A DNA stretch of 64,000 nucleotides from Nostoc sp. HK-01 (GTDB taxonomy: Bacteria; Cyanobacteriota; Cyanobacteriia; Cyanobacteriales; Nostocaceae), in NCBI GenBank assembly GCA_003990705.1, contig AP018318.1, positions 2,483,501 to 2,547,500 of the forward strand, in the 5' to 3' direction. Numbering within the stretch: position 1 is the stretch's first letter; every line of letters begins with the position of its first letter. The position numbers and the translations under genes are program-made. Shown here piece by piece: positions 56,112-64,000 of the stretch. The notes under the pieces are model-generated. The model had not been told where the DNA came from and did not search any database. It saw only the letters and a list, made by a program, of their open reading frames with translations.

Positions 56112-56801
56112 CTACCAAAGATAGAGAAGAGAGAATAAAAATACCCAAATTATATCAACAAAATGCCAAAACAAAGTGGTTGCACTCACACCAAAGTGAC
56201 CTTTTTCGTAGTTACCTTGTCTGAAAGAACGGACAAGCATAGTTATTTGTAGAATCACGCCAGTCAGAACGTGTAAACCGTGAAAACCAGTTAATACATA
56301 AAATGTTGAACCTACCAATCCTGTACTTAACCCGAAATCAAGGTTTTTCCACTCAATTCCTTGACTTATTAAGAAATAAGTTCCCATGCAAATTGTTATC
56401 AGCCATAACCAACGGAATTTATTTAGCTGATGATGCTTGAGAGCATTTTCTGCTGGTTGAATGACAAAGCTGCTGGAGAGTAAAATTACCGTGTTAATAA
56501 TTACAAAAATAGACAATTCCGGCCCCGAAATTCCAGGTGGTAGCCAATTTTTTGAGTGGGTTAAGCGCAATCCAACGTATGTAAAAATAAAGCTCAAAAA
56601 AACTATACTTTCTGACAGCAAAAACACGGTAAACCCAAAAATTGCTTTACCATGATGGTCTTCAGCACGTCCACCACGAACTGGTAAAAAACGCTTGAGC
56701 CAATTTGGTAAATATTGCCGCCACCGTTCTAAAGGGATAGGACTTTCATCTACATGAATAACACCACGATTCATAGATTCATAACTTTTGTTGTTTGCCA
56801 T
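56112..56801 (-). CDS. ctaE: Heme-copper oxidase subunit III
   Basis: Subunit III of a terminal oxidase, 229 residues, five membrane segments after a polar N-terminus. Conserved features: FGFTVFLLSESIVFLSFIFT, LTGFHGLHVLTGV and FWHFVDIIWVFLFSLLYLW. It starts 6 nt after the ctaD stop, so translation is coupled. Part of the cluster described under ctaC. Confidence 0.93.
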   Translation of the reverse strand: MANNKSYESMNRGVIHVDESPIPLERWRQYLPNWLKRFLPVRGGRAEDHHGKAIFGFTVFLLSESIVFLSFIFTYVGLRLTHSKNWLPPGISGPELSIFVIINTVILLSSSFVIQPAENALKHHQLNKFRWLWLITICMGTYFLISQGIEWKNLDFGLSTGLVGSTFYVLTGFHGLHVLTGVILQITMLVRSFRQGNYEKGHFGVSATTLFWHFVDIIWVFLFSLLYLW

Positions 56802-56807
56802 TAGTTC

Positions 56808-58472
56808 TTAGTTTTCTTGCTGATGATAGTCATGAGGTTCTATGACTGAGTATTTGGGGTCTCCATAGTCATAAGGTGGTCTTTTGACAACGGGAATCTC
56901 TTCAAAGTTATCTCGCGGTGGTGGTGAAGTCGTTGTCCATTCCAATCCTGTAGCCAGCCAGGGATTATTACTTGCTCTCTGTCCGTATAGCAAAGAACCC
57001 ACGATATTAGCAATAAAAGGCAGTACAGAAACTCCTAACAAAAATCCTCCTAAACTAGCGAGGATATTCCATCCTTGATAACGTGGGTCGTAAGAGGAAA
57101 TTCGGCGTACCATTCCCTGTAAACCTAATGGCAGCATAGGAAAAAAAGTGAGGTTAGCACCAATAAAAGTTAACCAGAAATGCACCTTACCCCAGCCTTC
57201 AGCGTACATCCGTCCGGTAATCTTCGGAAACCAAAAGTAAATGGCAGCAAAAATTGCCATCGTGATGGTGTTAAAAACGATGTAGTGGAAGTGTCCCACT
57301 ATAAAGTAAGTATTGTGGACATGAATATCAAACGGTACTGCTGCCAACATCACCCCAGTGACACCACCAAGCAGAAACATGGCCGCACCTCCCATAGCAA
57401 ATAGCATGGGTGTTTCTAAGTGCAGCTTACTTTTCCAAATTGTGGCAGTCCAACCAAATGCTTTTACACCAGTTGGTACAGCAACTAACATTGATGTCAC
57501 CATGAATAACATCCGCATCCAGCCAGGGGTAGCACTGGTGAACATGTGATGTACCCAAACAAAGATGCTAACTACAGCAATACCTAAAGAAGCAACAGCT
57601 AATGACCGATAGCCAAATAGGGGGTTCCGGGAAAAGGCTGGCAGCACCTCGGCAAAAATACCAAAGGCTGGTAATGCCATGATGTAAACTGCGGGGTGGG
57701 AATAAAACCAAAATAAATGCTGGTAAATAATTGGGTCGCCATTTTCCAAGGGCTTAAAAAATTGCGTGCCAAAATTAAGATCAAATAACAGTAGTATCAA
57801 TGCACCTGTGAGGGAAGGCAAATTAACTAGCTGCAACAACTGGGCGCTGAGAACTGACCAAACAAACACAGGCATTCGGAAAAATGTCATTCCGGGAGCG
57901 CGCATCCAAAAAATTGTCGTGACAAAGTTCACAGCCCCCATAATTGAAGAGATGCCAATCAGGACGATACTCACAATCCAAATAAATTCACCGTTAATCG
58001 GCTGACCTGGGGGAATTTGCAAACTTATTGGTGGATAAGACCACCAGCCAGACTGCGCCGTACCATTGGGTAGCAAGAAACTGGAGATTAATAAAAGTCC
58101 GCTGGGTGGCAGAATCCAAAAAGAGATGGCGTTGAGCAGGGGAAAAGCCATATCCCGCGCGCCAATCATCAGTGGGACTAGGTAGTTAGAGATACCTGCA
58201 TTAAACGGGATAATCCAGAGGAAAATCATGATTGTCCCGTGCAAGGTGAACAAGCCGTTGTACAAAGGACGATCAACTACATTTGATGCTGGCGTAATCA
58301 GTTCAGCACGGATGAGCATCGCCAACAGTCCGCCAATCAAAAAGAAAATGAAAGTCATCACCATATACTGAACGCCGATTACCTTATGGTCAGTGCTGAA
58401 ACTGAAGTAATGTCGCCAGTTATTTTCAGGATCGTTTTGAGGCGTTGTATCTATAGAATCATGTGTCGTCAT
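56808..58472 (-). CDS. ctaD: Heme-copper oxidase subunit I (A2-like)
   Basis: Catalytic subunit, 554 residues, twelve membrane segments. Heme and CuB ligands are intact: H79, H259, HH 308-309, H394 and H396; Tyr263 of the His-Tyr cross-link is present. The glutamate that normally ends the D-channel (HPEVY) is Ala here, within Y257-S258-H-P-A-V-Y263. That YS arrangement is described for A2-type heme-copper oxidases. Asp107 at the channel entrance remains. It overlaps the ctaC stop by 14 nt and precedes ctaE by 6 nt. Confidence 0.95.
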   Translation of the reverse strand: MTTHDSIDTTPQNDPENNWRHYFSFSTDHKVIGVQYMVMTFIFFLIGGLLAMLIRAELITPASNVVDRPLYNGLFTLHGTIMIFLWIIPFNAGISNYLVPLMIGARDMAFPLLNAISFWILPPSGLLLISSFLLPNGTAQSGWWSYPPISLQIPPGQPINGEFIWIVSIVLIGISSIMGAVNFVTTIFWMRAPGMTFFRMPVFVWSVLSAQLLQLVNLPSLTGALILLLFDLNFGTQFFKPLENGDPIIYQHLFWFYSHPAVYIMALPAFGIFAEVLPAFSRNPLFGYRSLAVASLGIAVVSIFVWVHHMFTSATPGWMRMLFMVTSMLVAVPTGVKAFGWTATIWKSKLHLETPMLFAMGGAAMFLLGGVTGVMLAAVPFDIHVHNTYFIVGHFHYIVFNTITMAIFAAIYFWFPKITGRMYAEGWGKVHFWLTFIGANLTFFPMLPLGLQGMVRRISSYDPRYQGWNILASLGGFLLGVSVLPFIANIVGSLLYGQRASNNPWLATGLEWTTTSPPPRDNFEEIPVVKRPPYDYGDPKYSVIEPHDYHQQEN

Positions 58473-59409
58473 TCATTACTTTCCTTTCATTTGCGGTTAG
58501 CCTTTTGGGCGGTGCGCTCTGTGCTATCGCTGGCGGCTCAGGTGCTACAGTGTACCAGCCAGTTTTCAATAATGTTTTTGGTGGTTGGGTATACTCAGCA
58601 ACAGCCTGATTTTTGATAGCTAGTGGTTGTTGTTCTGCTGTGGTCAGCCACTGGTTATACTCTTCAAGAGATTCAATGTGTACATTGGCATCCATCAAAG
58701 CAAAGTATGTACCGCTAAATAAAGCATCTTTAAGCTTGTATTCACCCATGCGAGTGGGTGTAACTACAAGGTCAATGTCGCGTCCGGGGACAATATACTG
58801 CTGTAAGCGGAACTCAGGGACGTAAAAACTGTGAAGTACGTCTTTAGCGTGCATATTTAGGCGAGTCCGACGATTTACAGGTAAGTGTAATTCATTACTA
58901 GTAACATTATTGGGATAGCGAAACGACCAATCCCACTGCTTCACGAACACCTCAATAGTTTCATCAGCCGGTTTAGGGATATCGCTGATTGATGCGGCAG
59001 AGGCTGGTTCTTCTAGAGGTGTATGTAAATGTACAACTTGTTGCAAACCTAGAATATCTAATTGCTGATAAATATTGAAGCCTTGCCAAGCCACCCACAA
59101 AACTAGTAATGTTGGAGCGGCTGTCCATAAAACTTCTAGTTTTATATCGCCTCTGGATGGATGTCCCTCGCTATAGTCATTTTTAGGTGCGCGAAAGAAA
59201 AGTACCGAGTACACCATCATGCCTACAAGCCCAAGAATAATAAACGCGCCAATAGCAGTTAAGAAGCTAAACAAACTATCTACCTTTTGTGCTTCTGCTG
59301 TAGCTTCCACAGGCAGCCAAGAATAAGCTTGCGCCCCAATCCAATGGCTGATAACGAGCAACACTGCAATATAACTAGCTATTAGGAAATATTCTAAAAA
59401 TCTAGACAT
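58459..59409 (-). CDS. ctaC: Heme-copper oxidase subunit II without CuA site (ARTO-like)
   Basis: Subunit II, 316 residues from ATG 59409 (MSRFLEYFLIASYIAV); the frame open to 59718 is the reverse reading of the gene before. Two membrane segments (about 7-24 and 50-72) anchor a periplasmic cupredoxin domain with KQWDWSFRYPNNV and VLHSFYVPEFR. The CuA loop is lost: the two cysteines are Asp228 and Ser232 and the histidine is Phe236, while His193 and Met239 remain. Loss of CuA is the mark of the cyanobacterial alternative respiratory terminal oxidase, thought to oxidise quinol directly. Confidence 0.93.
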   Translation of the reverse strand: MSRFLEYFLIASYIAVLLVISHWIGAQAYSWLPVEATAEAQKVDSLFSFLTAIGAFIILGLVGMMVYSVLFFRAPKNDYSEGHPSRGDIKLEVLWTAAPTLLVLWVAWQGFNIYQQLDILGLQQVVHLHTPLEEPASAASISDIPKPADETIEVFVKQWDWSFRYPNNVTSNELHLPVNRRTRLNMHAKDVLHSFYVPEFRLQQYIVPGRDIDLVVTPTRMGEYKLKDALFSGTYFALMDANVHIESLEEYNQWLTTAEQQPLAIKNQAVAEYTQPPKTLLKTGWYTVAPEPPAIAQSAPPKRLTANERKVMNDDT

Positions 59410-59429
59410 AAATTCAGAGTGTTTCTCGT

Positions 59430-60035
59430 TTATTTGGGTAGTAAGTTTGGGTTTGCGCCCTCTTGGAGTAACTTTGCAGCAGTGATGTGAACCCCGAATT
59501 CTGAGCCTAATTGCCCTCCTAAAGTTCCGTGAAGATACAAGAGACCCATGATGGAAATGCCTACTAACAAGTAAAACCACTGCACTTGTCTGGAAGCATT
59601 TTTCAGCCAGTAGTAGCGTTGTAAGCCTCTCCAGACAGTCATCGCAACGATGATTCCTAACAACAAAACACCTCCCAAACCATGTAAAAGCATCGTCCAA
59701 GAGGCGTTTAATCCCCAATCACTTTTTTGATTAATTGGTGGGTTTGCCAGCATTAGCTCAAAAAAACCAAATGCGACAGTGAAAAATGTCACGACAGCAG
59801 CCCCTAGCAGGTTGTACCAACCAACATCGAATAAACCAGAACGGATGGCGGGAATACCCAAAAATTTGAAGATTGGTCTTTCGATGGGAAAAATAGCTCC
59901 TGCTATGTCAAAAAAGATGGCGATGATGAACAAACCCAGTGTCAGGTGTACTAACTGTGGATGGAGGGGAACTTCGTAAGGTAGTCCGTTAGCACCGAAC
60001 CGCAAGCCTAAAGAGTCAATTAGTGGCGAGTTCAT
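59430..60035 (-). CDS. DUF2231 membrane protein, second of pair
   Basis: A 201-residue membrane protein with four to five membrane segments; N-terminal LPYEVPLHPQLVHLTLGLFI is typical of DUF2231, and histidines in HPQLVH and MLLHGLGG could bind heme or metal. It overlaps the gene before by 4 nt (ATGA) and precedes ctaC by 20 nt. Pairs of such proteins accompany the alternative oxidase cluster in heterocyst formers. A role in electron transfer or assembly is inferred. Confidence 0.82.
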   Translation of the reverse strand: MNSPLIDSLGLRFGANGLPYEVPLHPQLVHLTLGLFIIAIFFDIAGAIFPIERPIFKFLGIPAIRSGLFDVGWYNLLGAAVVTFFTVAFGFFELMLANPPINQKSDWGLNASWTMLLHGLGGVLLLGIIVAMTVWRGLQRYYWLKNASRQVQWFYLLVGISIMGLLYLHGTLGGQLGSEFGVHITAAKLLQEGANPNLLPK

Positions 60036-60526
60036 GGTGAAACTCCCTGCTTCATTGCTTCAACCACAGGCTCAACATGCAACCCATATACCCAAAATAA
60101 TTTGCTGCCGAGATATATTTGCAAGAATACTAGGCAAATTAAAAACGTGGCGACACCAAGGTAAGCAGGGGGTAATTTTAGGGGGTGGCGATCGCGAATT
60201 ACAAACCGCCAAGCTGTAATAATCGCAATGATCGCCCCCAATGACCAACCCATAAGGGTATGAAAATTAAGTGTAGGCTGGACTGCTGGATAAATTTGTG
60301 CCAGCCCTGCTTCAAACTGTCCGAAAATTATGGCGACAAAAATGGCGATCACCGCAACAAACATATTCCAAAAACCAACCTCAAACAAACGTGTATTGCG
60401 GGTGAAATAACCAATGACATCGCAAATGAATGAGAAAAACACCATCGCAATGACAAAATGGACAACGATTGGGTGTACTGGGTCGGGGTACGGGAGATTT
60501 TGGCTATTCAAATTCAGAGCGAACAT
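60032..60526 (-). CDS. DUF2231 membrane protein, first of pair
   Basis: A 164-residue membrane protein of about four segments. The motif DPVHPIVVHFVIAMVFFSFI and the later LNFHTLMGWSLG match DUF2231; conserved histidines lie at the membrane surface. First gene of the oxidase cluster and probably of its transcript. It is homologous to the next gene (same HPxxVH start), so the pair likely arose by duplication or forms a heterodimer. Confidence 0.82.
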   Translation of the reverse strand: MFALNLNSQNLPYPDPVHPIVVHFVIAMVFFSFICDVIGYFTRNTRLFEVGFWNMFVAVIAIFVAIIFGQFEAGLAQIYPAVQPTLNFHTLMGWSLGAIIAIITAWRFVIRDRHPLKLPPAYLGVATFLICLVFLQIYLGSKLFWVYGLHVEPVVEAMKQGVSP

Positions 60527-61098
60527 CGCTTTCTCCTGGCGATCGCTAGATGCTGGAATACAAATTAATCCTAAAACAAAGTCAAATTTATTTTTGAGTT
60601 TTCAACTTTAAATTTCTCTCCACAAAAGTATTCTTAGTAACTCTTATCTAACAAATAGAATAAAGAATACTATCCCAAGAGTGATTTATTATCAAAATGA
60701 TTTGTTGATTTTTGTTAATTACACTTGAAAATTTTAAAAGGAATAAATCTAAATTTGAAAAAATCTATTTTTACTTAAGGAATTAAGTGCTGCTATCTTG
60801 ATGATTTAAGAATTTCATAAAATTGTGAAAATAAAATGAAATTCTTCTAGCTCTTTGGCAAGAGTTTTTGATTCCTCCACTAGCTGGAGGCGATCGCCGC
60901 GGCAAACATCTAAAGTAATCCCAGAGTTAAAGCAATATATGTAGAAAATTAAATACATACTTGTGTGATTTTTATCACATTTTTAGCAATAGTTAAATTA
61001 GGAATTACATTCAATATTGTTAAATATTTTCATAGAAAGCACATTTTTTGGGATTAGCAACAATAAAAACCTAAATTTTAATAAATTAAGGAAACATT
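60527..61098. promoter_or_regulatory. Divergent control region of oxidase cluster and SDR gene
   Basis: About 570 nt without a gene. AAGAATTTCAT (60808-60818) and ATGAAATTCTT (60836-60846) form a perfect 11-bp inverted repeat with a 17-nt centre, 282 nt before the oxidase cluster and 253 nt before the SDR. The sequence is otherwise very AT-rich. No exact GTA-N8-TAC NtcA site is apparent by eye. AAGGAAAC just before 61099 is a plausible ribosome binding site for the SDR. Confidence 0.5.
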
Positions 61099-61911
61099 AT
61101 GAGCTATTCTTCTTACCTGCTCAAAGGTCAAAAAGCACTGGTAACAGGTGCTAGTTCTGGCATTGGTGAAGCGATAGCTCGTTATTTGGCTTCCTCCGGT
61201 GCAGCTGTCGCGATTAACTATCATTCTGAAGCCGAAGAAGCCGAAAAAATAGTTGATGATATTAAAGCAAATAATGGTGAAGCTTTTGCCATTCAAGCTG
61301 ATGTCAGCCAGGAAGACCAAGTTAAGGCGATGTTTCAACAAACACTCCAGAACTTTGGAACTATTGACATCTTAGTAAATAATGCAGGTTTGCAAAAAGA
61401 TTCACCTTTTGTAGATATGACCCTTGATCACTGGAATCAAGTAATTGGGGTAAACTTAACAGGACAATTTTTATGTGCTAGAGAAGCAGCCAAAGAATTC
61501 TTACGTCGAGGAGTGCGACCGCAGATTTCATCTGCCGCAGGTAAGATTATCTGCATTAGTTCAGTGCATGAGGTGATTCCTTGGGCTGGTCATGTTAATT
61601 ATGCTGCTAGTAAAGGCGGTATTCATCTAATGATGCAAAGTATTGCTCAAGAACTAGCCCCCCATAAAATACGTGTTAATAGTATTGCCCCTGGTGCAAT
61701 CAAAACACCCATCAATAAATCAGCTTGGGATACCCCACAAGCTGAGGCGAAGTTACTCCAACTAATTCCGGCAAAACGAATCGGAGATGTAGAAGACGTT
61801 GCCAAAGCCGCAGTTTGGTTAGCTTCTGATGATTCTGATTATGTCAACGGTACAACTTTGTTTGTAGATGGTGGCATGACTTTGTATCCAGGTTTTACAG
61901 AGAATGGCTAA
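61099..61911 (+). CDS. Short-chain dehydrogenase/reductase (glucose 1-dehydrogenase-like)
   Basis: Rossmann-fold NAD(P)-dependent oxidoreductase, 270 residues. Cofactor motif TGASSGIG near residue 14; NNAG motif VNNAGLQ; catalytic Ser in CISSVHEV and Tyr/Lys in YAASKGG; terminal NGTTLFVDGGMTLYPG. It is closest in style to glucose 1-dehydrogenases, but SDR substrate assignment from sequence alone is weak. It precedes a cation diffusion facilitator and a GH15 enzyme on the same strand. Confidence 0.92.
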   Translation: MSYSSYLLKGQKALVTGASSGIGEAIARYLASSGAAVAINYHSEAEEAEKIVDDIKANNGEAFAIQADVSQEDQVKAMFQQTLQNFGTIDILVNNAGLQKDSPFVDMTLDHWNQVIGVNLTGQFLCAREAAKEFLRRGVRPQISSAAGKIICISSVHEVIPWAGHVNYAASKGGIHLMMQSIAQELAPHKIRVNSIAPGAIKTPINKSAWDTPQAEAKLLQLIPAKRIGDVEDVAKAAVWLASDDSDYVNGTTLFVDGGMTLYPGFTENG

Positions 61912-61954
61912 AAAGTGCTGAGTATTGAGTAAACATCTTAATTTCCAATCCCTC

Positions 61955-62893
61955 ATGGCATCAGATTCATCTAAGAAAACTATTTTTGCGGCGATGGGTG
62001 CTAATTTAGCGATCGCTATTACTAAATTCATCGCTGCTTTCATGACCAATAGTTCAGCGATGATATCTGAGGGTATTCATTCACTAGTAGATACTGCCGA
62101 TCAATTATTACTGCTGCTGGGAATTCGTATGAGTCAAAAGCCAGCAGATGATAGCCATCCCTTTGGTTATGGGCAAGAACTTTACTTTTGGACTTTAATT
62201 GTTGCTATCTTCATCTTTGCCATTGGTGGAGGAATGTCTATTTATGAAGGCATAACTCATTTAATTAACCCCAGCCCCTTAGAAGACCCAATGTGGAATT
62301 ATATTGTGCTAGGTTTAGCAATCATATTTGAGGGTTTTTCTTGGACTGTGGCTTTAAAGGAATTTCTGCCCACTAAGGGTAATCAAACTTTTTGGCAAGC
62401 AATTAAAAACAGTAAAGACCCTACAGTATTTACTGTATTATTTGAAGACTCTGCGGCAATTTTAGGTTTGATTGTGGCTTTAATAGGAATTTTTTTAGGG
62501 CATTTATTTAACAATGTTTATTTTGATGGTATCGCCTCAATCATTATTGGCATTATCTTAGCTGTAGTTGCAGTATTACTAGCAAGAGAAAGTAAAGGAT
62601 TATTAGTTGGTGAAAGTGCCAATCCTCAAACTGTTGCCAATATTCGCTCTTTATCGAAAATAGAACCAGGTGTACAAGAAGTGATTCGGGTGCTAACCAT
62701 GCAGCTTGCGCCACAAGAAGTATTGCTCAACTTAGAAATCCAGTTTGCTAAAAATCTCACAGGTGAGGAAATAGCATTAACTGTTGAGAGACTAGAAACC
62801 AAGATTTGCCAAAAACATCCAGAAATAAAACAAATTTTTATTGAAGCTAAATCCTTAAGTGCAACTCGCAAATCTTCGGCAATTTCTCAATAA
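61955..62893 (+). CDS. Cation diffusion facilitator family transporter
   Basis: Metal/proton antiporter-like membrane protein, 312 residues from ATG 61955 (MASDSSKKTIFAAMGAN); a TTG at 61925 is possible. Six membrane segments, then a cytoplasmic domain (about 205-312). Metal-binding site candidates are SAMISEGIHSLVDTADQ and DDSHPFGYGQEL in the first half and DSAAI in the second. CDF proteins export Zn, Fe or other divalent ions. Only 43 nt after the SDR gene. Confidence 0.9.
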   Translation: MASDSSKKTIFAAMGANLAIAITKFIAAFMTNSSAMISEGIHSLVDTADQLLLLLGIRMSQKPADDSHPFGYGQELYFWTLIVAIFIFAIGGGMSIYEGITHLINPSPLEDPMWNYIVLGLAIIFEGFSWTVALKEFLPTKGNQTFWQAIKNSKDPTVFTVLFEDSAAILGLIVALIGIFLGHLFNNVYFDGIASIIIGIILAVVAVLLARESKGLLVGESANPQTVANIRSLSKIEPGVQEVIRVLTMQLAPQEVLLNLEIQFAKNLTGEEIALTVERLETKICQKHPEIKQIFIEAKSLSATRKSSAISQ

Positions 62894-62937
62894 ACACAAA
62901 ATCTCTAAATAACTAAAAAGCCACTCAAAGCTAAATC

Positions 62938-64000
62938 ATGAAAATTCTTAGTCAAGACAAGGCGTTTGGCTCACCAGGCATTGAGCCGCGCTGGACTCAT
63001 GCGAATAAAGATGCAGTTGGAACAGCTTACTCTACCTCCAGTCATGTTTGGTTTACTATCTGGAACGGTGTTGTGACTGAAATATACCATCCAACAGTAG
63101 ACAGACCCCAAATTCGAGATTTACAATATCTCATTTCTGATGGCAAAAGCTTTTTTCACGAGGAGAATCGCCATCTGCAATCAAAAGTAGAACACTTGTG
63201 GACGCATGGTTTAGGATACCGCATCACTAATTCTGATCCACAAGGGCGTTATACCATTATCAAAGAAGTGATTGCTGACCCGCATTTATCCTGTATTTTA
63301 CAGCACACAAAAATCACAGGAGAACGCGAGTTTATTGACCAACTTCATTTATACGCTTTGTGTGCGCCACATTTAGAAGTGAGTGGTAAAAATAATAATG
63401 GCTACACAGTAGAAGTAGCTGGACAAAATATTCTTGTAGCAGAAAAAGGCGGAACTTGGCTGGCGCTAGGTGCAACAGTCCCGTTTACTCGTCTTTCCTG
63501 CGGCTATGTAGGTCAAAGTGATGGCTGGACAGATTTGGCTGATGATTTCCAAATGGATTGGGAATTTGATAGTGCGGTAGATGGTAACTTAGCTCTCACT
63601 GGAAAATTAAATCTAGATAGAAGTGATGAGTTTACTTTAGGGTTGGCATTTGGCACAACCCTGCATAATGCAATTTCTACACTGTTTCAGTCCCTTAATC
63701 TGCCTTTTGAACAGCAGAAACAGCAATATAACGAACAGTGGAAGCGATCGCGCAACGATATCAAACCATTAGAAAATGTTTCTTATGATGATGGGAAGTT
63801 ATATCACAACAGCGTTAGTTTGTTGTTGGCACATGAAGACAAAACTTATCCCGGTGCTTTAATTGCATCTCTGGCTATCCCTTGGGGTGAAGCCAAAGAT
63901 GACCAAGAGCAAGGGGGATATCATCTTGTCTGGACAAGGGACATGGTGAGCAGTGTAGCAGGTTTAGTAGCGGCTGGGGAAACAGATACAGCAGTGCGAT
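62938..64000 (+). CDS. GH15 glucoamylase-like glycoside hydrolase (3' truncated)
   Basis: Begins at ATG 62938 (MKILSQDKAFGSPGIEPRWT) and runs off the window after about 354 residues. The N-terminal beta-sandwich domain (about 1-260, with GTAYSTSSHVWFTIWNGVVT and IYHPTVDRPQIRDLQ) and the first part of the (alpha/alpha)6 barrel (GALIASLAIPWGEAK, GGYHLVWTRDM) match GH15 glucoamylase/glucodextranase-type enzymes. Its active site and end are outside the window. It follows the CDF gene by 44 nt; a role in glycogen or glucan turnover is inferred. Confidence 0.88.
   Translation, partial: MKILSQDKAFGSPGIEPRWTHANKDAVGTAYSTSSHVWFTIWNGVVTEIYHPTVDRPQIRDLQYLISDGKSFFHEENRHLQSKVEHLWTHGLGYRITNSDPQGRYTIIKEVIADPHLSCILQHTKITGEREFIDQLHLYALCAPHLEVSGKNNNGYTVEVAGQNILVAEKGGTWLALGATVPFTRLSCGYVGQSDGWTDLADDFQMDWEFDSAVDGNLALTGKLNLDRSDEFTLGLAFGTTLHNAISTLFQSLNLPFEQQKQQYNEQWKRSRNDIKPLENVSYDDGKLYHNSVSLLLAHEDKTYPGALIASLAIPWGEAKDDQEQGGYHLVWTRDMVSSVAGLVAAGETDTAVR

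Noticed and set aside
59410-59718. N-terminal extension of ctaC by 103 codons
   Set aside because: It is antisense-free but overlaps the DUF2231 gene in another frame and has no subunit II character; the normal start with its membrane segment is at 59409.
60940-60962. GTA...TAC as NtcA site upstream of the SDR gene
   Set aside because: The spacing between GTA and TAC is 10, not the required 8, and no -10 box is suitably placed.

Overview
The window looks like chromosome from a filamentous, heterocyst-type cyanobacterium of the Nostoc/Anabaena group. Seen in the sequence: the HIP1 octamer GCGATCGC occurs throughout; heptamer short tandem repeats (GTCATTG, GGGGAGT, CTTCATA families) and small dispersed hairpin repeats lie between genes and once inside a gene; the genes include an NDH-1 subunit (ndhH), a DevBCA-type exporter, a TerB/Mo-nitrogenase C-terminal domain protein, an SLH/OprB porin and a PEP-CTERM protein. 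Gene order is mosaic, with short operons on both strands and many AT-rich spacers.

Layout. 1-6.2 kb: zinc metallopeptidase (truncated by the window edge), a DUF1825 protein, class A penicillin-binding protein, tyrS, pyrF and a secreted hypothetical protein. 6.2-12 kb: a minus-strand accessory block of P450, DUF202 protein, arylsulfatase and a BASS/SBF-type transporter. A 213-bp decayed copy of the transporter 3' end lies on the far side, so the block sits between direct repeats; the copy stops exactly at a HIP1 site, where a HIP1-phased 63-bp tandem repeat begins. 12-24.5 kb: ndhH, a giant Ser/Thr kinase-ATPase-GAF-histidine kinase, an NTF2-like protein, an M48 protease, rsmH and a UPF0175/DUF3368 toxin-antitoxin pair. 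24.5-31.5 kb: a TolQ/MotA-type channel, a DevBCA-type exporter with its TetR regulator, an aldo/keto reductase and a PEP-CTERM protein. 31.5-45.8 kb: a GspC-like membrane protein, mnmG, a VanY-type peptidase, a GCS2-like ligase, the TerB/Mo-nitro_C protein, obgE, a Uma2 pseudogene with three in-frame stops, an HGSNAT-like membrane protein, a UDP-glucose pyrophosphorylase-like enzyme, small hypothetical genes and an intact Uma2 gene. 46-50.6 kb: porin, a MalK/UgpC-type ATPase carrying a repeat-derived insertion, and an FAD monooxygenase. 50.8-51.7 kb: a CRISPR array of 13 repeats and 12 spacers with no cas gene in view. 52-64 kb: a PlsC-like acyltransferase, a methyltransferase, a minus-strand respiratory cluster (two DUF2231 proteins, ctaC, ctaD, ctaE, a small membrane protein, NDH-2), then SDR, cation diffusion facilitator and GH15 genes on the plus strand; GH15 runs off the end.

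How genes work together. The respiratory cluster encodes a quinone-reducing NDH-2 and a terminal oxidase whose subunit II lacks the CuA ligands, so it looks like a quinol oxidase (ARTO type); together they could form a two-enzyme chain from NAD(P)H to oxygen. DevB, DevC, DevA and TetR look like a self-regulated efflux or envelope-lipid export unit. The BASS, sulfatase and P450 genes could act on a sulfated organic compound, but that is inference. Boundaries, family names and motifs were read by eye; no database search was run.
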